From: Aeromonas enteropelogenes
GTDB taxonomy: Bacteria > Pseudomonadota > Gammaproteobacteria > Enterobacterales > Aeromonadaceae
DNA length: 64,000 bases
Assembly (NCBI RefSeq): GCF_000819845.1
Contig: NZ_CDCG01000037.1
Location: 62,001-126,000 of the forward strand
Direction of reading: 5' to 3'
This document shows positions 52,152 to 60,516 of the stretch, one piece after another (the first letter of the stretch is position 1; each line of letters opens with the position of its first letter). The translations under genes were made by a program, and so were the position numbers. Under the pieces are notes generated by a model. That model was given only the letters and a program-made list of their open reading frames with translations, was not told the origin of the DNA and did not search any database.

Positions 52152-54356
52152 CTACTCCAATCCGTAATTCCCGGTCGGCGGCATAATCTCCTTCATTCGA
52201 ATCTCGGCCATGAACTTCTGGGTATCGTGCGCCTGCTGCTTGTCCAGCTTCTCCAGCTCAATCATCAGCTGGTCACGGCTCATCTGCTTGGCCTGTGCCA
52301 GCTTCATCAACTCGATGCGCTCACGGCGCTGACTGTCCTCATGCTGCAACTGCATGGTGGCCAGCTTGTACTGGCTGGAGAACTGGAGTTCCTGCTGTTT
52401 GAGCGATGCCTGCAGCTGGGCCATCTGCAGGGCATTGGCACTCTTCATCTGGGCGAGCTGGGTCTCGTGGTCAAACTTGGCCTGAGCCAGTTGCTGCTCC
52501 ATCTGCAGCTTGATGAGCGCCGGGTCTTGTTGGCCAGACTCCTGCATCTGCTTGATGGCAGCCTCGTACTCCTCTTTGCTGCGCAGGATCTTGGCCGCGT
52601 CGATGTGCATGGACTGGAACAGCGTTGCCATCGCGTCGTATTCATTGAACATCGGCGCAAACTTGGGGTTCTGGCTGTACTTGTCCAATATCTGGGTCAG
52701 CTGGGCTGTTTGGATCTCCTTGACCAGCAGCGCGCTGGTACCGCGGGCCTGCACCTCGAAATCACCCTTGATGGCTGCATCATCGCCAAACTGCATGTTC
52801 CAGTTGTAGAAGCGGCGGATCATCGGCTTGGTGATATTGTCGTCGTACTCCTTCACCTGCTGGCGGCGAACGGCGTTGGCCGCGTTCATCAGCATCGACA
52901 TGCCGCCAAGTGTCGGCGTCACCTGCCCCTGCTCGCCCTGGCTGATCATAGGCACCCCGGCCTCACGGTCGAGCAGAGAGAGTGCCAGCTGCAGGATGTT
53001 GGCCATATCGCCCTGGCGGCTGTCGAAGTGGAACACCCCGAATGCCTTCTGAACCTCCGCCCATTGCACACTCGAATCCATCTCCCACACTTTGAATGGG
53101 GTAGCCTCCCAGTTGCCATCGCTCGGCGTGATGAGTCGCTTGTTCACCACCACCTGCGGCCCGACGGTCTTGGCGGCGTTGTCCAGCATCGCCCGCCACG
53201 CAGAGTTGATGATCCGCTGCGGGTGGCGCATCAGGTAAGGCATCGACAGACCGAAGATGCTCCCTTCGTCCGGCTCGCAGACGTAGACGGAGTATGGCCA
53301 CTCCATGGTGTCCATCGGGTTGATGGTCACTTTCAGCACCACATCCCCGGAGAAGATCACCACCCCGTCGCACTCGCGACCACCAAGACCCTCTGTATCC
53401 ACCCCGGCGAACTGCAGCACATCGAGCGGCACCGGGCCGTGATAGGTCCAAACCTCGTAGCGTGAGTCCTGATTGGTTGGGTTGAGACCGCACAGGTAAC
53501 GGATCTGGTCTACAAACTCGGCGTAACGAGTGCGGGTATTGGATGGGTCTTGCGCCAGCAGCTTCTCCACCTGCTCCGGGATGAAGCCCATGCTTTCCAG
53601 ATTGAGCAGCTTGCGCAGCTCCTTCTTGGTCATGTACTCCCGCTCGTAGACAAACTCGCAGTCGGCAAAGCGGGTGGCGCTCATATCTGGCACGAAGTCC
53701 CACGGCAGCACGCAGCGAGCCCCCGGCTTGAGGTCTTTCACTATCTCGACAGCCCACGAACCATCCTCGCCTGGCAGCCATGCCTGCTTGATGGCGCTCT
53801 CGACGATCGGCCCCTTGAGGATGCCGGTGCCAATCTTGGCGGCATAGTGCAGCATCCGGCGCGATTCGGCGTTGTAGTCACAGGCGATCAGCTGGTCGTC
53901 GATGGTCTTTTCCATCGCTGCAGCTGCGGCCTGAGCCTTGGCCAGTATCTGCGTGGCAACCTGAGCCTCGCTCGATGGCTGCTCATCTCCATCACCATCC
54001 ATCACCACGCTCTTTGCCATCATGGACAGTTTGGGGTCTGGGGACGGCGCGATACCGTAGTTCTTGTCATCGACCGGGAACAGCATGTCCCCCATCTGGG
54101 CGGCCCATGCGTCTGTCTTTTCGCGGGTGACGTTGACGAATGCCTGCGACTTCTTGGCCTCTTTCAGCTCCTTCACAAACTCCGGCTCGTACTCGCCGCG
54201 GTACTGGCGCAGGTCATCAAGCCAACGCTGCTCTACAAGGCTGCGCTGCTGGAGCTGGCTGCCAAGATCCTTGAATAGCCCACTGCCGAACAGATCGATG
54301 AGTGAAAGGCTCTCCACCGCCTCTCCAGACAGTGTAATTTCGGTCGGGTTTTGCAT
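52152..54356 (-). CDS. portal (head-tail connector) protein
   Basis: 734 residues, the size of Bcep22/N4-type portals. Visible are QRSLVEQRWLDDLRQYRGEY near the start, VREKTD-like NVTREKTDAWAAQMGDMLFP, and SVYVCEPDEGSIFGLSMPYL with MRHPQRIINSAWRAMLDNA in the core. A Gln-rich coiled coil lies at about 570-720 (KLQMEQQLAQAKFDHETQLA). Forms the dodecameric DNA gate at one capsid vertex. Starts one base after the terminase stop. Confidence 0.88.
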   Translation of the reverse strand: MQNPTEITLSGEAVESLSLIDLFGSGLFKDLGSQLQQRSLVEQRWLDDLRQYRGEYEPEFVKELKEAKKSQAFVNVTREKTDAWAAQMGDMLFPVDDKNYGIAPSPDPKLSMMAKSVVMDGDGDEQPSSEAQVATQILAKAQAAAAAMEKTIDDQLIACDYNAESRRMLHYAAKIGTGILKGPIVESAIKQAWLPGEDGSWAVEIVKDLKPGARCVLPWDFVPDMSATRFADCEFVYEREYMTKKELRKLLNLESMGFIPEQVEKLLAQDPSNTRTRYAEFVDQIRYLCGLNPTNQDSRYEVWTYHGPVPLDVLQFAGVDTEGLGGRECDGVVIFSGDVVLKVTINPMDTMEWPYSVYVCEPDEGSIFGLSMPYLMRHPQRIINSAWRAMLDNAAKTVGPQVVVNKRLITPSDGNWEATPFKVWEMDSSVQWAEVQKAFGVFHFDSRQGDMANILQLALSLLDREAGVPMISQGEQGQVTPTLGGMSMLMNAANAVRRQQVKEYDDNITKPMIRRFYNWNMQFGDDAAIKGDFEVQARGTSALLVKEIQTAQLTQILDKYSQNPKFAPMFNEYDAMATLFQSMHIDAAKILRSKEEYEAAIKQMQESGQQDPALIKLQMEQQLAQAKFDHETQLAQMKSANALQMAQLQASLKQQELQFSSQYKLATMQLQHEDSQRRERIELMKLAQAKQMSRDQLMIELEKLDKQQAHDTQKFMAEIRMKEIMPPTGNYGLE

Positions 54357-54357
54357 G

Positions 54358-55911
54358 TCAGTATCCTGTTACAGAGTCGGCGGCGCGCTGCGCTGCCCTG
54401 GTGGCGTTGCTGTTGATGGTCTGCTTGCGGTCCCGCTCCGGCATGGCGCCTAAGCACAGGTACTGGGATGCGTCAGCAGGGTGGGAATATTGGTTCTTGT
54501 CTGGCTGCTCGGTGAACTTGGTGGCGCCGGCCACGTTGAGCTGCTTGTACTGGTATCCAGTCTCGTAAGCCTTGATGATGACCCGGCAGTGCGGGCTGAT
54601 AAGCAGTGCTGGCTGGCCCTTACCGACCAAGCGAGACATCCACCACCGAACCCCCTCAAGGCGTGCCATCAGGTTGTTGGTGTGGGCAGGCTCTGCTGGC
54701 ATCCCCTTCTCGCCCAGCACCTCGAAGCAGGTGGTTTCGTCTGCCTGACTGCGCCCTACCCCTGCCGGGTCACCCCAGATGGTGAACTCCATGTTGGGAT
54801 AGCGGCTGGAAAGCAGCGGCGACAGTTGCTCATCAATGAAGCGCTCGATCCCCATGCCGGTGGCCACCACCTCATCCAGAATGCGCAACTGCCCGAAGGC
54901 GGTGATCTGGCCGATGATGGCGGCCGGGGTAAGCCCGAAGTCCATACCGATAACGATCGGCAGCGACTTGATGGGGCTGAGCTTGTCCTTGGCGACGTGC
55001 AGATCCCGGTTGAAGTGGTCGATAAAGACCGGCTTGCCGGTGGCCACGGTGGCAAAACGGTTGCAGATGCGTGAGCGCACCCAGTTCAGGGTCTTGCCGC
55101 CAAGCTGGTCAAACCAAGCGTCATACCCCTTCTTGTTGTTCTTGACGTTCTCCGCCTTGGGGTTGGCCACGAACCGGCGCCCCAGATAGTCACGGAAATA
55201 GCCCGCATCGATAAGCGCCTGCAGGTCTGGCGAAATGGGCGCCCCGGGTGATACCTCTACCAGTGCCCCTGGCTGCTCGTAGAAGCTCCAGCCAACCGGC
55301 TTGAGGGAGTTGCCGTCGTCATCCTGTCCGAACTCGAAGGTGTGCCACCAGTGATCCTCATCCGGGCTGTTGGTATCCATGATGAGTCCGCACCACGTAG
55401 GGCCGCCGTCCTTGCCGGATGGGTAACGGGCTTGCACCGCCCGGGATGCCGCCTCGTTCACAATGTTCAGGTCGAGGAACTGGGCCTCGTTAATCCAGAC
55501 GCCAGTCATCTCTAACGACAGCATCTTGCGGATGTCCTTGGGCCTATCCATCGACAGGAAGAAGAACTCCGCCTCGATAATGGTCTGGCCGTCAGGGTGC
55601 GGGATCCGCATCATGCCGACGATCGGGGCGTCGAACTTGATGGGGCACACCTCTTCCGGGATCCAGTCCTGAAAGGTCTTGATGACCGTGGCCTTGAGCT
55701 CGCCGTAGGTATTGCGGATGCAAACCCAGCGAGTCTTTCTCACGCCGTCTGCGTTGGGCTCCTGGTTGATGGAGACATCCAGCATGAACATCACGCAACC
55801 CACGGACTTGCCGGAACCGACCGGTCCACGCACCGCGGCGATCATGGGCCGATCCCGGTGGATAGCCTCAAAGGTCGGGCTGGGCTTGTAGGTGATGGTC
55901 CTAATCTCCAT
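54358..55911 (-). CDS. terminase large subunit
   Basis: 517-residue packaging motor. Walker A VRGPVGSGKSVG near residue 32, Walker B-like segment (TGVWINEAQFLDLN), and the nuclease Asp of SLPIVIGMDFGLTPAAIIGQ near 325. Cuts and pumps phage DNA through the portal. Overlaps the small-subunit gene by 11 nt. Confidence 0.93.
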   Translation of the reverse strand: MEIRTITYKPSPTFEAIHRDRPMIAAVRGPVGSGKSVGCVMFMLDVSINQEPNADGVRKTRWVCIRNTYGELKATVIKTFQDWIPEEVCPIKFDAPIVGMMRIPHPDGQTIIEAEFFFLSMDRPKDIRKMLSLEMTGVWINEAQFLDLNIVNEAASRAVQARYPSGKDGGPTWCGLIMDTNSPDEDHWWHTFEFGQDDDGNSLKPVGWSFYEQPGALVEVSPGAPISPDLQALIDAGYFRDYLGRRFVANPKAENVKNNKKGYDAWFDQLGGKTLNWVRSRICNRFATVATGKPVFIDHFNRDLHVAKDKLSPIKSLPIVIGMDFGLTPAAIIGQITAFGQLRILDEVVATGMGIERFIDEQLSPLLSSRYPNMEFTIWGDPAGVGRSQADETTCFEVLGEKGMPAEPAHTNNLMARLEGVRWWMSRLVGKGQPALLISPHCRVIIKAYETGYQYKQLNVAGATKFTEQPDKNQYSHPADASQYLCLGAMPERDRKQTINSNATRAAQRAADSVTGY

Positions 55912-56491
55912 CGCTGCCCTCGTCCTTATTCAGGAAGCCCAGGTTCCACAGCACCTGCACGCCGGTATTCTTGCCCTTGCGCAGCAGTTCGTACTCGATA
56001 CGGGCCTTGTCGGTCAGCGCCTTGTCCTTTTCGGACTGAACCCGCTTGTGGTTGGTGCTCTCGACGATGTACGGGATCTCGACGATGGTTTTTTCGAGCT
56101 GCACGATGCGACCGAGCACGTTATCCATCGCCCGGGTGGTGGAGTTGTAGAGCTTGTAGAGAGACATCCGCTGCTCAATGTCCAGCTCGTCCTCTGGCAG
56201 CTCCAAATCCTTGGCGATGCGGCCGAGCGTCAGTACCCCATTGCGGAATCCGCAACGCATGGCGACCAGCTCGTCGGACAGGTTGGCCTTCACCGCATCC
56301 TCGATCACCTCATCGGGAAAGAACTTGGCGTACACCCCATGTCGTTGGGCAGGCTGGGCCACTTTGGTGGCGCGCGGCTTGTCTGTTTTCTTGCGGTGGT
56401 CACGCTCTGGGTTGAGCGCGTCAGTCACCTTGCCGGCAGTGCGGCGCGGCGGCCGCTTGGTTGGCGGCTTCTTCTCTTTGTTGTCGGTCAT
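55901..56491 (-). CDS. terminase small subunit
   Basis: 196 residues: basic N terminus (KKPPTKRPPRRTAGKVTD), a helix-turn-helix part (DELVAMRCGFRNGVLTLGRI) that would bind the packaging site, and a coiled coil (SLYKLYNSTTRAMDNVLGRI). Position before terL supports the call. Confidence 0.85.
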   Translation of the reverse strand: MTDNKEKKPPTKRPPRRTAGKVTDALNPERDHRKKTDKPRATKVAQPAQRHGVYAKFFPDEVIEDAVKANLSDELVAMRCGFRNGVLTLGRIAKDLELPEDELDIEQRMSLYKLYNSTTRAMDNVLGRIVQLEKTIVEIPYIVESTNHKRVQSEKDKALTDKARIEYELLRKGKNTGVQVLWNLGFLNKDEGSDGD

Positions 56492-56493
56492 GG

Positions 56494-56706
56494 CTATCTG
56501 GTACAGCGCTCCAGTGCGTCGATGTAATCGAGCAGGCGAGCCGTAGACTCACCAGAAAGAGAAACCCCGCCATCAGCGGCGGGGTTCCAGTTCAGTTGTG
56601 GTGCAGGTGGCGGGCAGTTAGGGTTTATGCTGCTCGTTGCGCACCCCGTCAGAAGCAGCGCCAAAGCGATCGGCAAAGCGCCCTTGCGGGTCAGCATGGT
56701 TCGCAT
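56494..56706 (-). CDS. Rz1-like o-spanin lipoprotein
   Basis: 70 residues with a lipobox: ALPIALALLLTGCATSS, Cys near 22, then a Pro-rich stretch NPNCPPPAPQ. Outer-membrane spanin subunits have these features. The ATG at 56706 has a perfect GGAGG upstream. It partly overlaps, out of frame, the preceding gene, as Rz1 does with Rz. A GCCCCGC-type hairpin lies inside the coding region (56563-56586). Confidence 0.75.
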   Translation of the reverse strand: MRTMLTRKGALPIALALLLTGCATSSINPNCPPPAPQLNWNPAADGGVSLSGESTARLLDYIDALERCTR

Positions 56707-56800
56707 CGTGTTCCTCCTGTATCTCTCTGGCTTGCTGAATGCGGAGCAGCCGCATCAGCTCGTCAGCGAGCAGATCCAACAACTTCAAGAAGGCGTTCAC
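56618..56800 (-). CDS. small lysis-cassette protein, 60 residues
   Basis: GTG start overlapping the previous stop (GTGA). MNAFLKLLDLLADELMRLLR is an amphipathic helix, followed by a charged polar tail. The position, overlapping the o-spanin gene, is that of an i-spanin, but no clear membrane helix is present. Could be a diverged or shortened inner spanin. Confidence 0.55.
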   Translation of the reverse strand: MNAFLKLLDLLADELMRLLRIQQAREIQEEHDANHADPQGRFADRFGAASDGVRNEQHKP

Positions 56801-57021
56801 GGCCTTCGCGCCTTGTCTGCCGGCAGGTTCAGCGCCACCTTGTCCAGGATCTTGGCCAGCCAGGTCAGGAAGCCCTGCACCTTGCCGATGATCTCGTCAT
56901 CCCGAGTTGACGGGGTTACGGCAGCGATCTGGGCCAGACCCTGCACAATCAGCGATGCAGCGCCAACAACCGCCATCAGGATGAAAAACCAGTGGACGGC
57001 AATATCAATCACGTTCTCCAT
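56797..57021 (-). CDS. small membrane protein of the lysis cassette
   Basis: 74 residues with one N-terminal membrane helix (WFFILMAVVGAASLIVQGLA) and a charged C terminus. Between endolysin and spanin genes, it is a candidate second holin or i-spanin. Confidence 0.65.
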   Translation of the reverse strand: MENVIDIAVHWFFILMAVVGAASLIVQGLAQIAAVTPSTRDDEIIGKVQGFLTWLAKILDKVALNLPADKARRP

Positions 57022-57028
57022 GTCTACC

Positions 57029-57577
57029 TCACAGGTTACAAATCCGGCTCAGCCAGCCGTAGGCATTGGCCTCCTGCGACTCCTGACGCTCAGCCAGGGT
57101 GATGCAGTGGGCAATTCGAAGGGCGTTCACCGACTCGGCCAGCAGGCGCTTGCCACCGGCGCCGCGCGCCTTGATGTACGCCTCCAGCGCAGAAAGAGAA
57201 CGGGGCCCGATGGCCCCGTCTGCTTTCACGTCTGGATAGAGTTTTTGTCGATCGTTCAGCACATTCAGCAATCGCTGCAGGTCGGTAGCCGCTCGCCCTG
57301 GGCCTGAGTTGACCCCGTAGTCAAAGAGGTAGGTGGCAAGGTCAGCATCGAACACCTCGATGGTTGATAGGCGCAGCTGGTTCCAGTAGGAGGTGTAGAC
57401 CTTGACCGCCTCCTCCTTGGGGTAGTCGCGCATGTTGCCGGTATAGCCGAACTGGCGAGCAGTGGCCTGAGTCACCCCCCAGCGAGTAGGGCCGCCGCGA
57501 TCCTCTGCACGGTCAGTGAACTTGTCACCGCCCTCGCGCTGGATCACCTCGTCAATAACCTGTAAACGGATGCTCAT
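57029..57577 (-). CDS. endolysin, GH108-family muramidase
   Basis: 182 residues. The catalytic Glu is in VIDEVIQREGGDKFTDRAED and the GGPTRWGVTQATARQFGYTG segment follows; a peptidoglycan-binding part (DGAIGPRSLSALEAYIKARG) is C-terminal. Cleaves host cell-wall glycan at lysis. Has no signal peptide, so export depends on the holin. ATG overlaps the holin TGA by one base. Confidence 0.9.
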   Translation of the reverse strand: MSIRLQVIDEVIQREGGDKFTDRAEDRGGPTRWGVTQATARQFGYTGNMRDYPKEEAVKVYTSYWNQLRLSTIEVFDADLATYLFDYGVNSGPGRAATDLQRLLNVLNDRQKLYPDVKADGAIGPRSLSALEAYIKARGAGGKRLLAESVNALRIAHCITLAERQESQEANAYGWLSRICNL

Positions 57578-57888
57578 CAACCTCTCCCCATCCAGCCGGT
57601 AGCCCGGCGCTCGTACAAATCGAGAGCCTTGGACCCCATGTATCCAGACATGCCAGCCATAAAGCCGCACAACGGTAGAGGGGCAGAGAAGTACCAGCAG
57701 AGCAGCATGGTCAGCATGCCGGCAAACCCGGACACAACAACCTGCAGCAGCGCCTCAACCCATCTGAATTGCCTTCCCTCACGTTTGACTGTCTGTATGT
57801 AGGTCACAAGCCCTCCCCATACGCTGAGCCCGCCAAACGCAAGGTAGGCAAGCACGCTGTAGTTCTGCGGGTCCTTGTCAGGCGTCAT
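57577..57888 (-). CDS. holin
   Basis: 103 residues from ATG 57888 with GGAGG upstream. Three membrane helices: SVLAYLAFGGLSVWGGLVTY, LLQVVVSGFAGMLTMLLCWY, and LCGFMAGMSGYMGSKAL. Makes the membrane lesions that let the endolysin out. Type resembles P1 LydA/P2-like holins. First gene after the late promoter cassette A. Confidence 0.82.
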   Translation of the reverse strand: MTPDKDPQNYSVLAYLAFGGLSVWGGLVTYIQTVKREGRQFRWVEALLQVVVSGFAGMLTMLLCWYFSAPLPLCGFMAGMSGYMGSKALDLYERRATGWMGRG

Positions 57889-57906
57889 CGTCCCTCCAGA
57901 AACGAC

Positions 57907-58004
57907 AAAGCCCGCACAGTGGCGGGCCAGATACAAAAAAGCCGGGCTCAAAAAGAGTCCGGCTATGATGGATAGATTTTGTGCCACGCGCCCGCAAATA
58001 GCAA
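57907..58004 (-). promoter_or_regulatory. late promoter-terminator cassette A (candidate pR'-tR')
   Basis: -35 TTGCTA (57999-58004), 17 bp, -10 CAAAAT (57976-57981). A terminator with six T follows at 57935-57963 (GCCGGACTC-loop-GAGCCCGGC), and a second hairpin at 57910-57927 just before the holin. Placed downstream of the Q gene and upstream of lysis genes, this is the arrangement of lambda pR'-tR', where Q lets polymerase pass the terminator. Confidence 0.75.
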
Positions 58005-58032
58005 GCAATCGCAGATATTGGCAGGCGACGGG

Positions 58033-58257
58033 TTATTGACGGTTGGCGCTTTTGAGCATCAGCCCCATACCAGTATAAGCCGCTGCCTTCACCACCGAGT
58101 TGCCAACCTCTGCGCCATCTTCAAGGGCTTTAATGAATCGGTCTTCATCAATCATCCCGCTTTCACCGATAGCTACAAGCGCCGCGGCCCTTACATCAGA
58201 GCGTCCGTCATGAGCACCCATCAGTAAGGTTTTAACCAACTTCTCTTCGTTATTCAT
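58033..58257 (-). CDS. 74-residue hypothetical protein
   Basis: MNNEEKLVKTLLMGAHDGRS, then DVRAAALVAIGESGMIDEDR and ALEDGAEVGNSVVKAAAYTG: Two helical repeats of HEAT-like pattern. GGGAG upstream of ATG 58257. Between Q and the late promoter, with no known function. Confidence 0.65.
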   Translation of the reverse strand: MNNEEKLVKTLLMGAHDGRSDVRAAALVAIGESGMIDEDRFIKALEDGAEVGNSVVKAAAYTGMGLMLKSANRQ

Positions 58258-58278
58258 CACGCACTCCCGTATTTGTGC

Positions 58279-58473
58279 TTATTTCATCTTCCGGTACCGT
58301 TCCACCTGCTGGAGGAAGAATGCCTGCATCCCCCCCTGGTAGTTGCTGACCTCACTCTCTGCGGGTGTCTTGATATCCGGGTTCCGTTCTTTCCAGACCG
58401 CATAGGCGGCCGCCTTTTCTACCTCCACCCGCTCTTGTTGCTCGGGTGTCAAACTGCATAGGTTGTGGCTCAT
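58279..58473 (-). CDS. 64-residue hypothetical protein
   Basis: MSHNLCSLTPEQQERVEVEK, then AAYAVWKERNPDIKTPAESE and GMQAFFLQQVERYRKMK; helical, charged. The ATG at 58473 has GGGAGGG upstream. Unknown; in the Q-late promoter interval. Confidence 0.6.
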   Translation of the reverse strand: MSHNLCSLTPEQQERVEVEKAAAYAVWKERNPDIKTPAESEVSNYQGGMQAFFLQQVERYRKMK

Positions 58474-58558
58474 GGTGCCCTCCCGCTGCCGATGATACCC
58501 CACCCGGCGGAGAGGAAAAGAAAAAGGCGCCACATGGGCGCCTAATCCGGGATGCTCG

Positions 58559-58939
58559 TCACCGGTAGTAGGTGGTGAGCTTGACCTCATTTCCACAGTA
58601 ACTTACATCTCTGCGGCCGTAGTGGGTGAATATCACCTCACCGTCGAGTGAGTAAATCTCATCACCAGTGCTGTTTATTATGGTTCGCTCCAGGCGACCA
58701 TCCTTAACCAGTTGTGGGATCTCATCAACGGAAACTCCGCGCACGAAAAGGTGTTTAATGACGGCCTCGTCGATTGATTGGCGAGCATAAACGGCAATTT
58801 GGTTTGCCATTTCATTAATCGAGTCTTTTGCGAAGTTCATTTCGAATTTGTATGCATCGTCCATCTCGCGACCCCAATTAAATCTGTGATTGCTGAATGG
58901 TACCAACGAACAAGCATTGCTCTCAATCCATGTATTCAT
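58559..58939 (-). CDS. 126-residue hypothetical protein
   Basis: Starts at ATG 58939 overlapping the Q stop (ATGA). Helical N-terminal half (AKDSINEMANQIAVYARQSI) and a beta-rich end (STGDEIYSLDGEVIFTHYGR). Lower GC than Q. Internal ATG at 58864 could also be used. No match recognised. Confidence 0.65.
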   Translation of the reverse strand: MNTWIESNACSLVPFSNHRFNWGREMDDAYKFEMNFAKDSINEMANQIAVYARQSIDEAVIKHLFVRGVSVDEIPQLVKDGRLERTIINSTGDEIYSLDGEVIFTHYGRRDVSYCGNEVKLTTYYR

Positions 58940-59547
58940 GCCGCCTTGGCCTTATCCAGGTACTGATGGAATGCCCGAACCGCATCGGAGTAGCAATACT
59001 GCAGCTCTTGGGCGGCGTTGCGCTCTGCATCGGTGGTCAGTGCCGGGGCTGCGATATACCCGGCGTGGCAGTGCGGGCAGGTGTGCGGCTTCGGCTTGGT
59101 GAGCTCCCCGGTACCGGAGCATGCCGGGCAGCGCCCACCCTGGGTGTCACGCTCACAGCGGGAGACGATAAGCGCCCGCACCCGAGCGGCGTTATCGTGA
59201 TCCCCCAGCAGCTCCAGCTCCCTGGCACGCTTCGCTTCACGGCGGCCATAGGGATGGTGGCGTTTGTAGAGGCGCAGCAGTCGATCGCTGTCGCCATTCA
59301 GTTCGGCGGCACTCATCACCGCGCTGATCGGGTAACTGGTGACCAGCTGGCGCAGGGCGATACCATCCCCTAGGTGGCGGGCGCGGATCACCTTCACTCC
59401 GACAGGGTACAGACGCTCAGCGTGAGCCAGGGCTGCCAGCACTTCCTCGCGACCTACACTATCCGGCGATCGGCCGGCGCGCTGCGATTCTGCCTCAATA
59501 GATACAGCCTTGGGGCCGTGCAGCTTGATAAGTAATTCCATGCTCAT
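58936..59547 (-). CDS. late antiterminator Q
   Basis: 203 residues; MSMELLIKLHGPKAVSIEAE resembles the start of lambda Q (a short helix then K-x-H-x-PK). Zinc-binding pairs CPACSGTGELTKPK and CPHCHAGYIAAP match the Q zinc finger. It modifies RNA polymerase at late promoters so that it reads through terminators. The start overlaps the upstream stop (ATGA). Targets here are probably the CAAAAT-box cassettes. Confidence 0.85.
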   Translation of the reverse strand: MSMELLIKLHGPKAVSIEAESQRAGRSPDSVGREEVLAALAHAERLYPVGVKVIRARHLGDGIALRQLVTSYPISAVMSAAELNGDSDRLLRLYKRHHPYGRREAKRARELELLGDHDNAARVRALIVSRCERDTQGGRCPACSGTGELTKPKPHTCPHCHAGYIAAPALTTDAERNAAQELQYCYSDAVRAFHQYLDKAKAA

Positions 59548-59966
59548 GGGTTGGTCCTCTGGTCTTGGTCCTGATTGAAAGCGGTAAGCAGCCAAGCGCG
59601 CAGCTGGCCTGATTGAATATGCTCTGGCGTTGCCTCGATGACGGTCCACCCCAGCAGGGCGGCCTCGTTCATCTTGGCTCGGTCCTCCACAAACCCCTTG
59701 CCGCGGGTGTGGCGACCACCGGAGTGGATCCCGCCGTGGATCTCGACGGCGATCATGCGTGTCGGCCAGGCGTAATCGAGTCGCCACTTGCGCTTGGGGT
59801 GGAATACCAGCTCGGTGGCTGGGTCAGGGAAGCCGACAAGCTGGGCCAGCACTCGCTGGCGCAGGGCATCCACCTGCTGCGCCTTCTTGACCTTGTTCAC
59901 GACGGCCTTGGCTTTCGGGTTATTGCTGAGCAGGCGGCCGGCATCGATAGCGGAGAGGTGGATCAT
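59544..59966 (-). CDS. restriction-endonuclease-fold protein (DUF559/VSR-like)
   Basis: 140 residues. ELVFHPKRKWRLDYAWPTRM, AVEIHGGIHSGGRHTRGKGF and DRAKMNEAALLGWTVIEATP give the D...ExE and basic pattern of PD-(D/E)xK nucleases, as in phage proteins of the nin region. May act as a Holliday-junction or DNA-repair nuclease. Coupled to both neighbours by ATGA. Confidence 0.75.
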   Translation of the reverse strand: MIHLSAIDAGRLLSNNPKAKAVVNKVKKAQQVDALRQRVLAQLVGFPDPATELVFHPKRKWRLDYAWPTRMIAVEIHGGIHSGGRHTRGKGFVEDRAKMNEAALLGWTVIEATPEHIQSGQLRAWLLTAFNQDQDQRTNP

Positions 59967-60202
59967 TCGAGGTAGGTCTCCATGAAGCTGACCTTGGCAT
60001 CCTCAAGTTGGCCAAGCAGGGTAAAGGGCTGATGCCCATTGGCTACTGCCCTGGTGCAGGTTCCATCACCATTTACGGTAACGATAAGGCAGTTGACCAC
60101 CTCACCGCGCCTGGCGCTCTCCAGCATATCCTCAAGAGTGGAGATCACGTTGGCACCGCTCTCCTTCTTAACCGCTGACAGGCTGACAACCTTGTCACTC
60201 AT
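59963..60202 (-). CDS. 79-residue nin-region protein
   Basis: MSDKVVSLSAVKKESGANVI, then STLEDMLESARRGEVVNCLI and a short beta part (TVNGDGTCTRAVANG). Overlaps both neighbours by 4 nt. No known function; the helix-plus-sheet pattern recurs in small phage proteins. Confidence 0.65.
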   Translation of the reverse strand: MSDKVVSLSAVKKESGANVISTLEDMLESARRGEVVNCLIVTVNGDGTCTRAVANGHQPFTLLGQLEDAKVSFMETYLE

Positions 60203-60516
60203 GCCACCCTCCCGATGGTGTTCTTGCGCAGATCAGCCACTTCCCGGGCTACCTGTTCGAGCAGAGACTCCTCGCTGCCGTGCTCCTGCTGCCAGGTGCG
60301 CGGAGCGGCGTGGAATCCGGTGGGGTAGCAAGCGCGGTGGTGCCGGGGGCACAGCGGCAGCACTCTGGTGTGCTCGGCGCGCTGGGCCATGCCAGACCCA
60401 GAGCGCACATGATGAATTTCACTTGGTGTGCTACCCAACCCCATGTTTCTACAAACCACGCAACACAGTGATGCAACATCATCAAGCCAGCGTTTATCAG
60501 CTTTGTTCTTACTCAC
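60199..60516 (-). CDS. Ref-like HNH nuclease
   Basis: 105 residues from GTG 60516, which overlaps the homing-endonuclease stop (GTGA) and has GGAGG 8 bases upstream. CVVCRNMGLGSTPSEIHHVR, then RVLPLCPRHHRACYPTGFHA: the Cys and His set of phage P1 Ref, an HNH nuclease that cuts at RecA-bound DNA. In lambdoid nin regions such proteins aid recombination. An upstream ATG at 60561 would overlap the endonuclease by 49 nt. Confidence 0.8.
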   Translation of the reverse strand: MSKNKADKRWLDDVASLCCVVCRNMGLGSTPSEIHHVRSGSGMAQRAEHTRVLPLCPRHHRACYPTGFHAAPRTWQQEHGSEESLLEQVAREVADLRKNTIGRVA

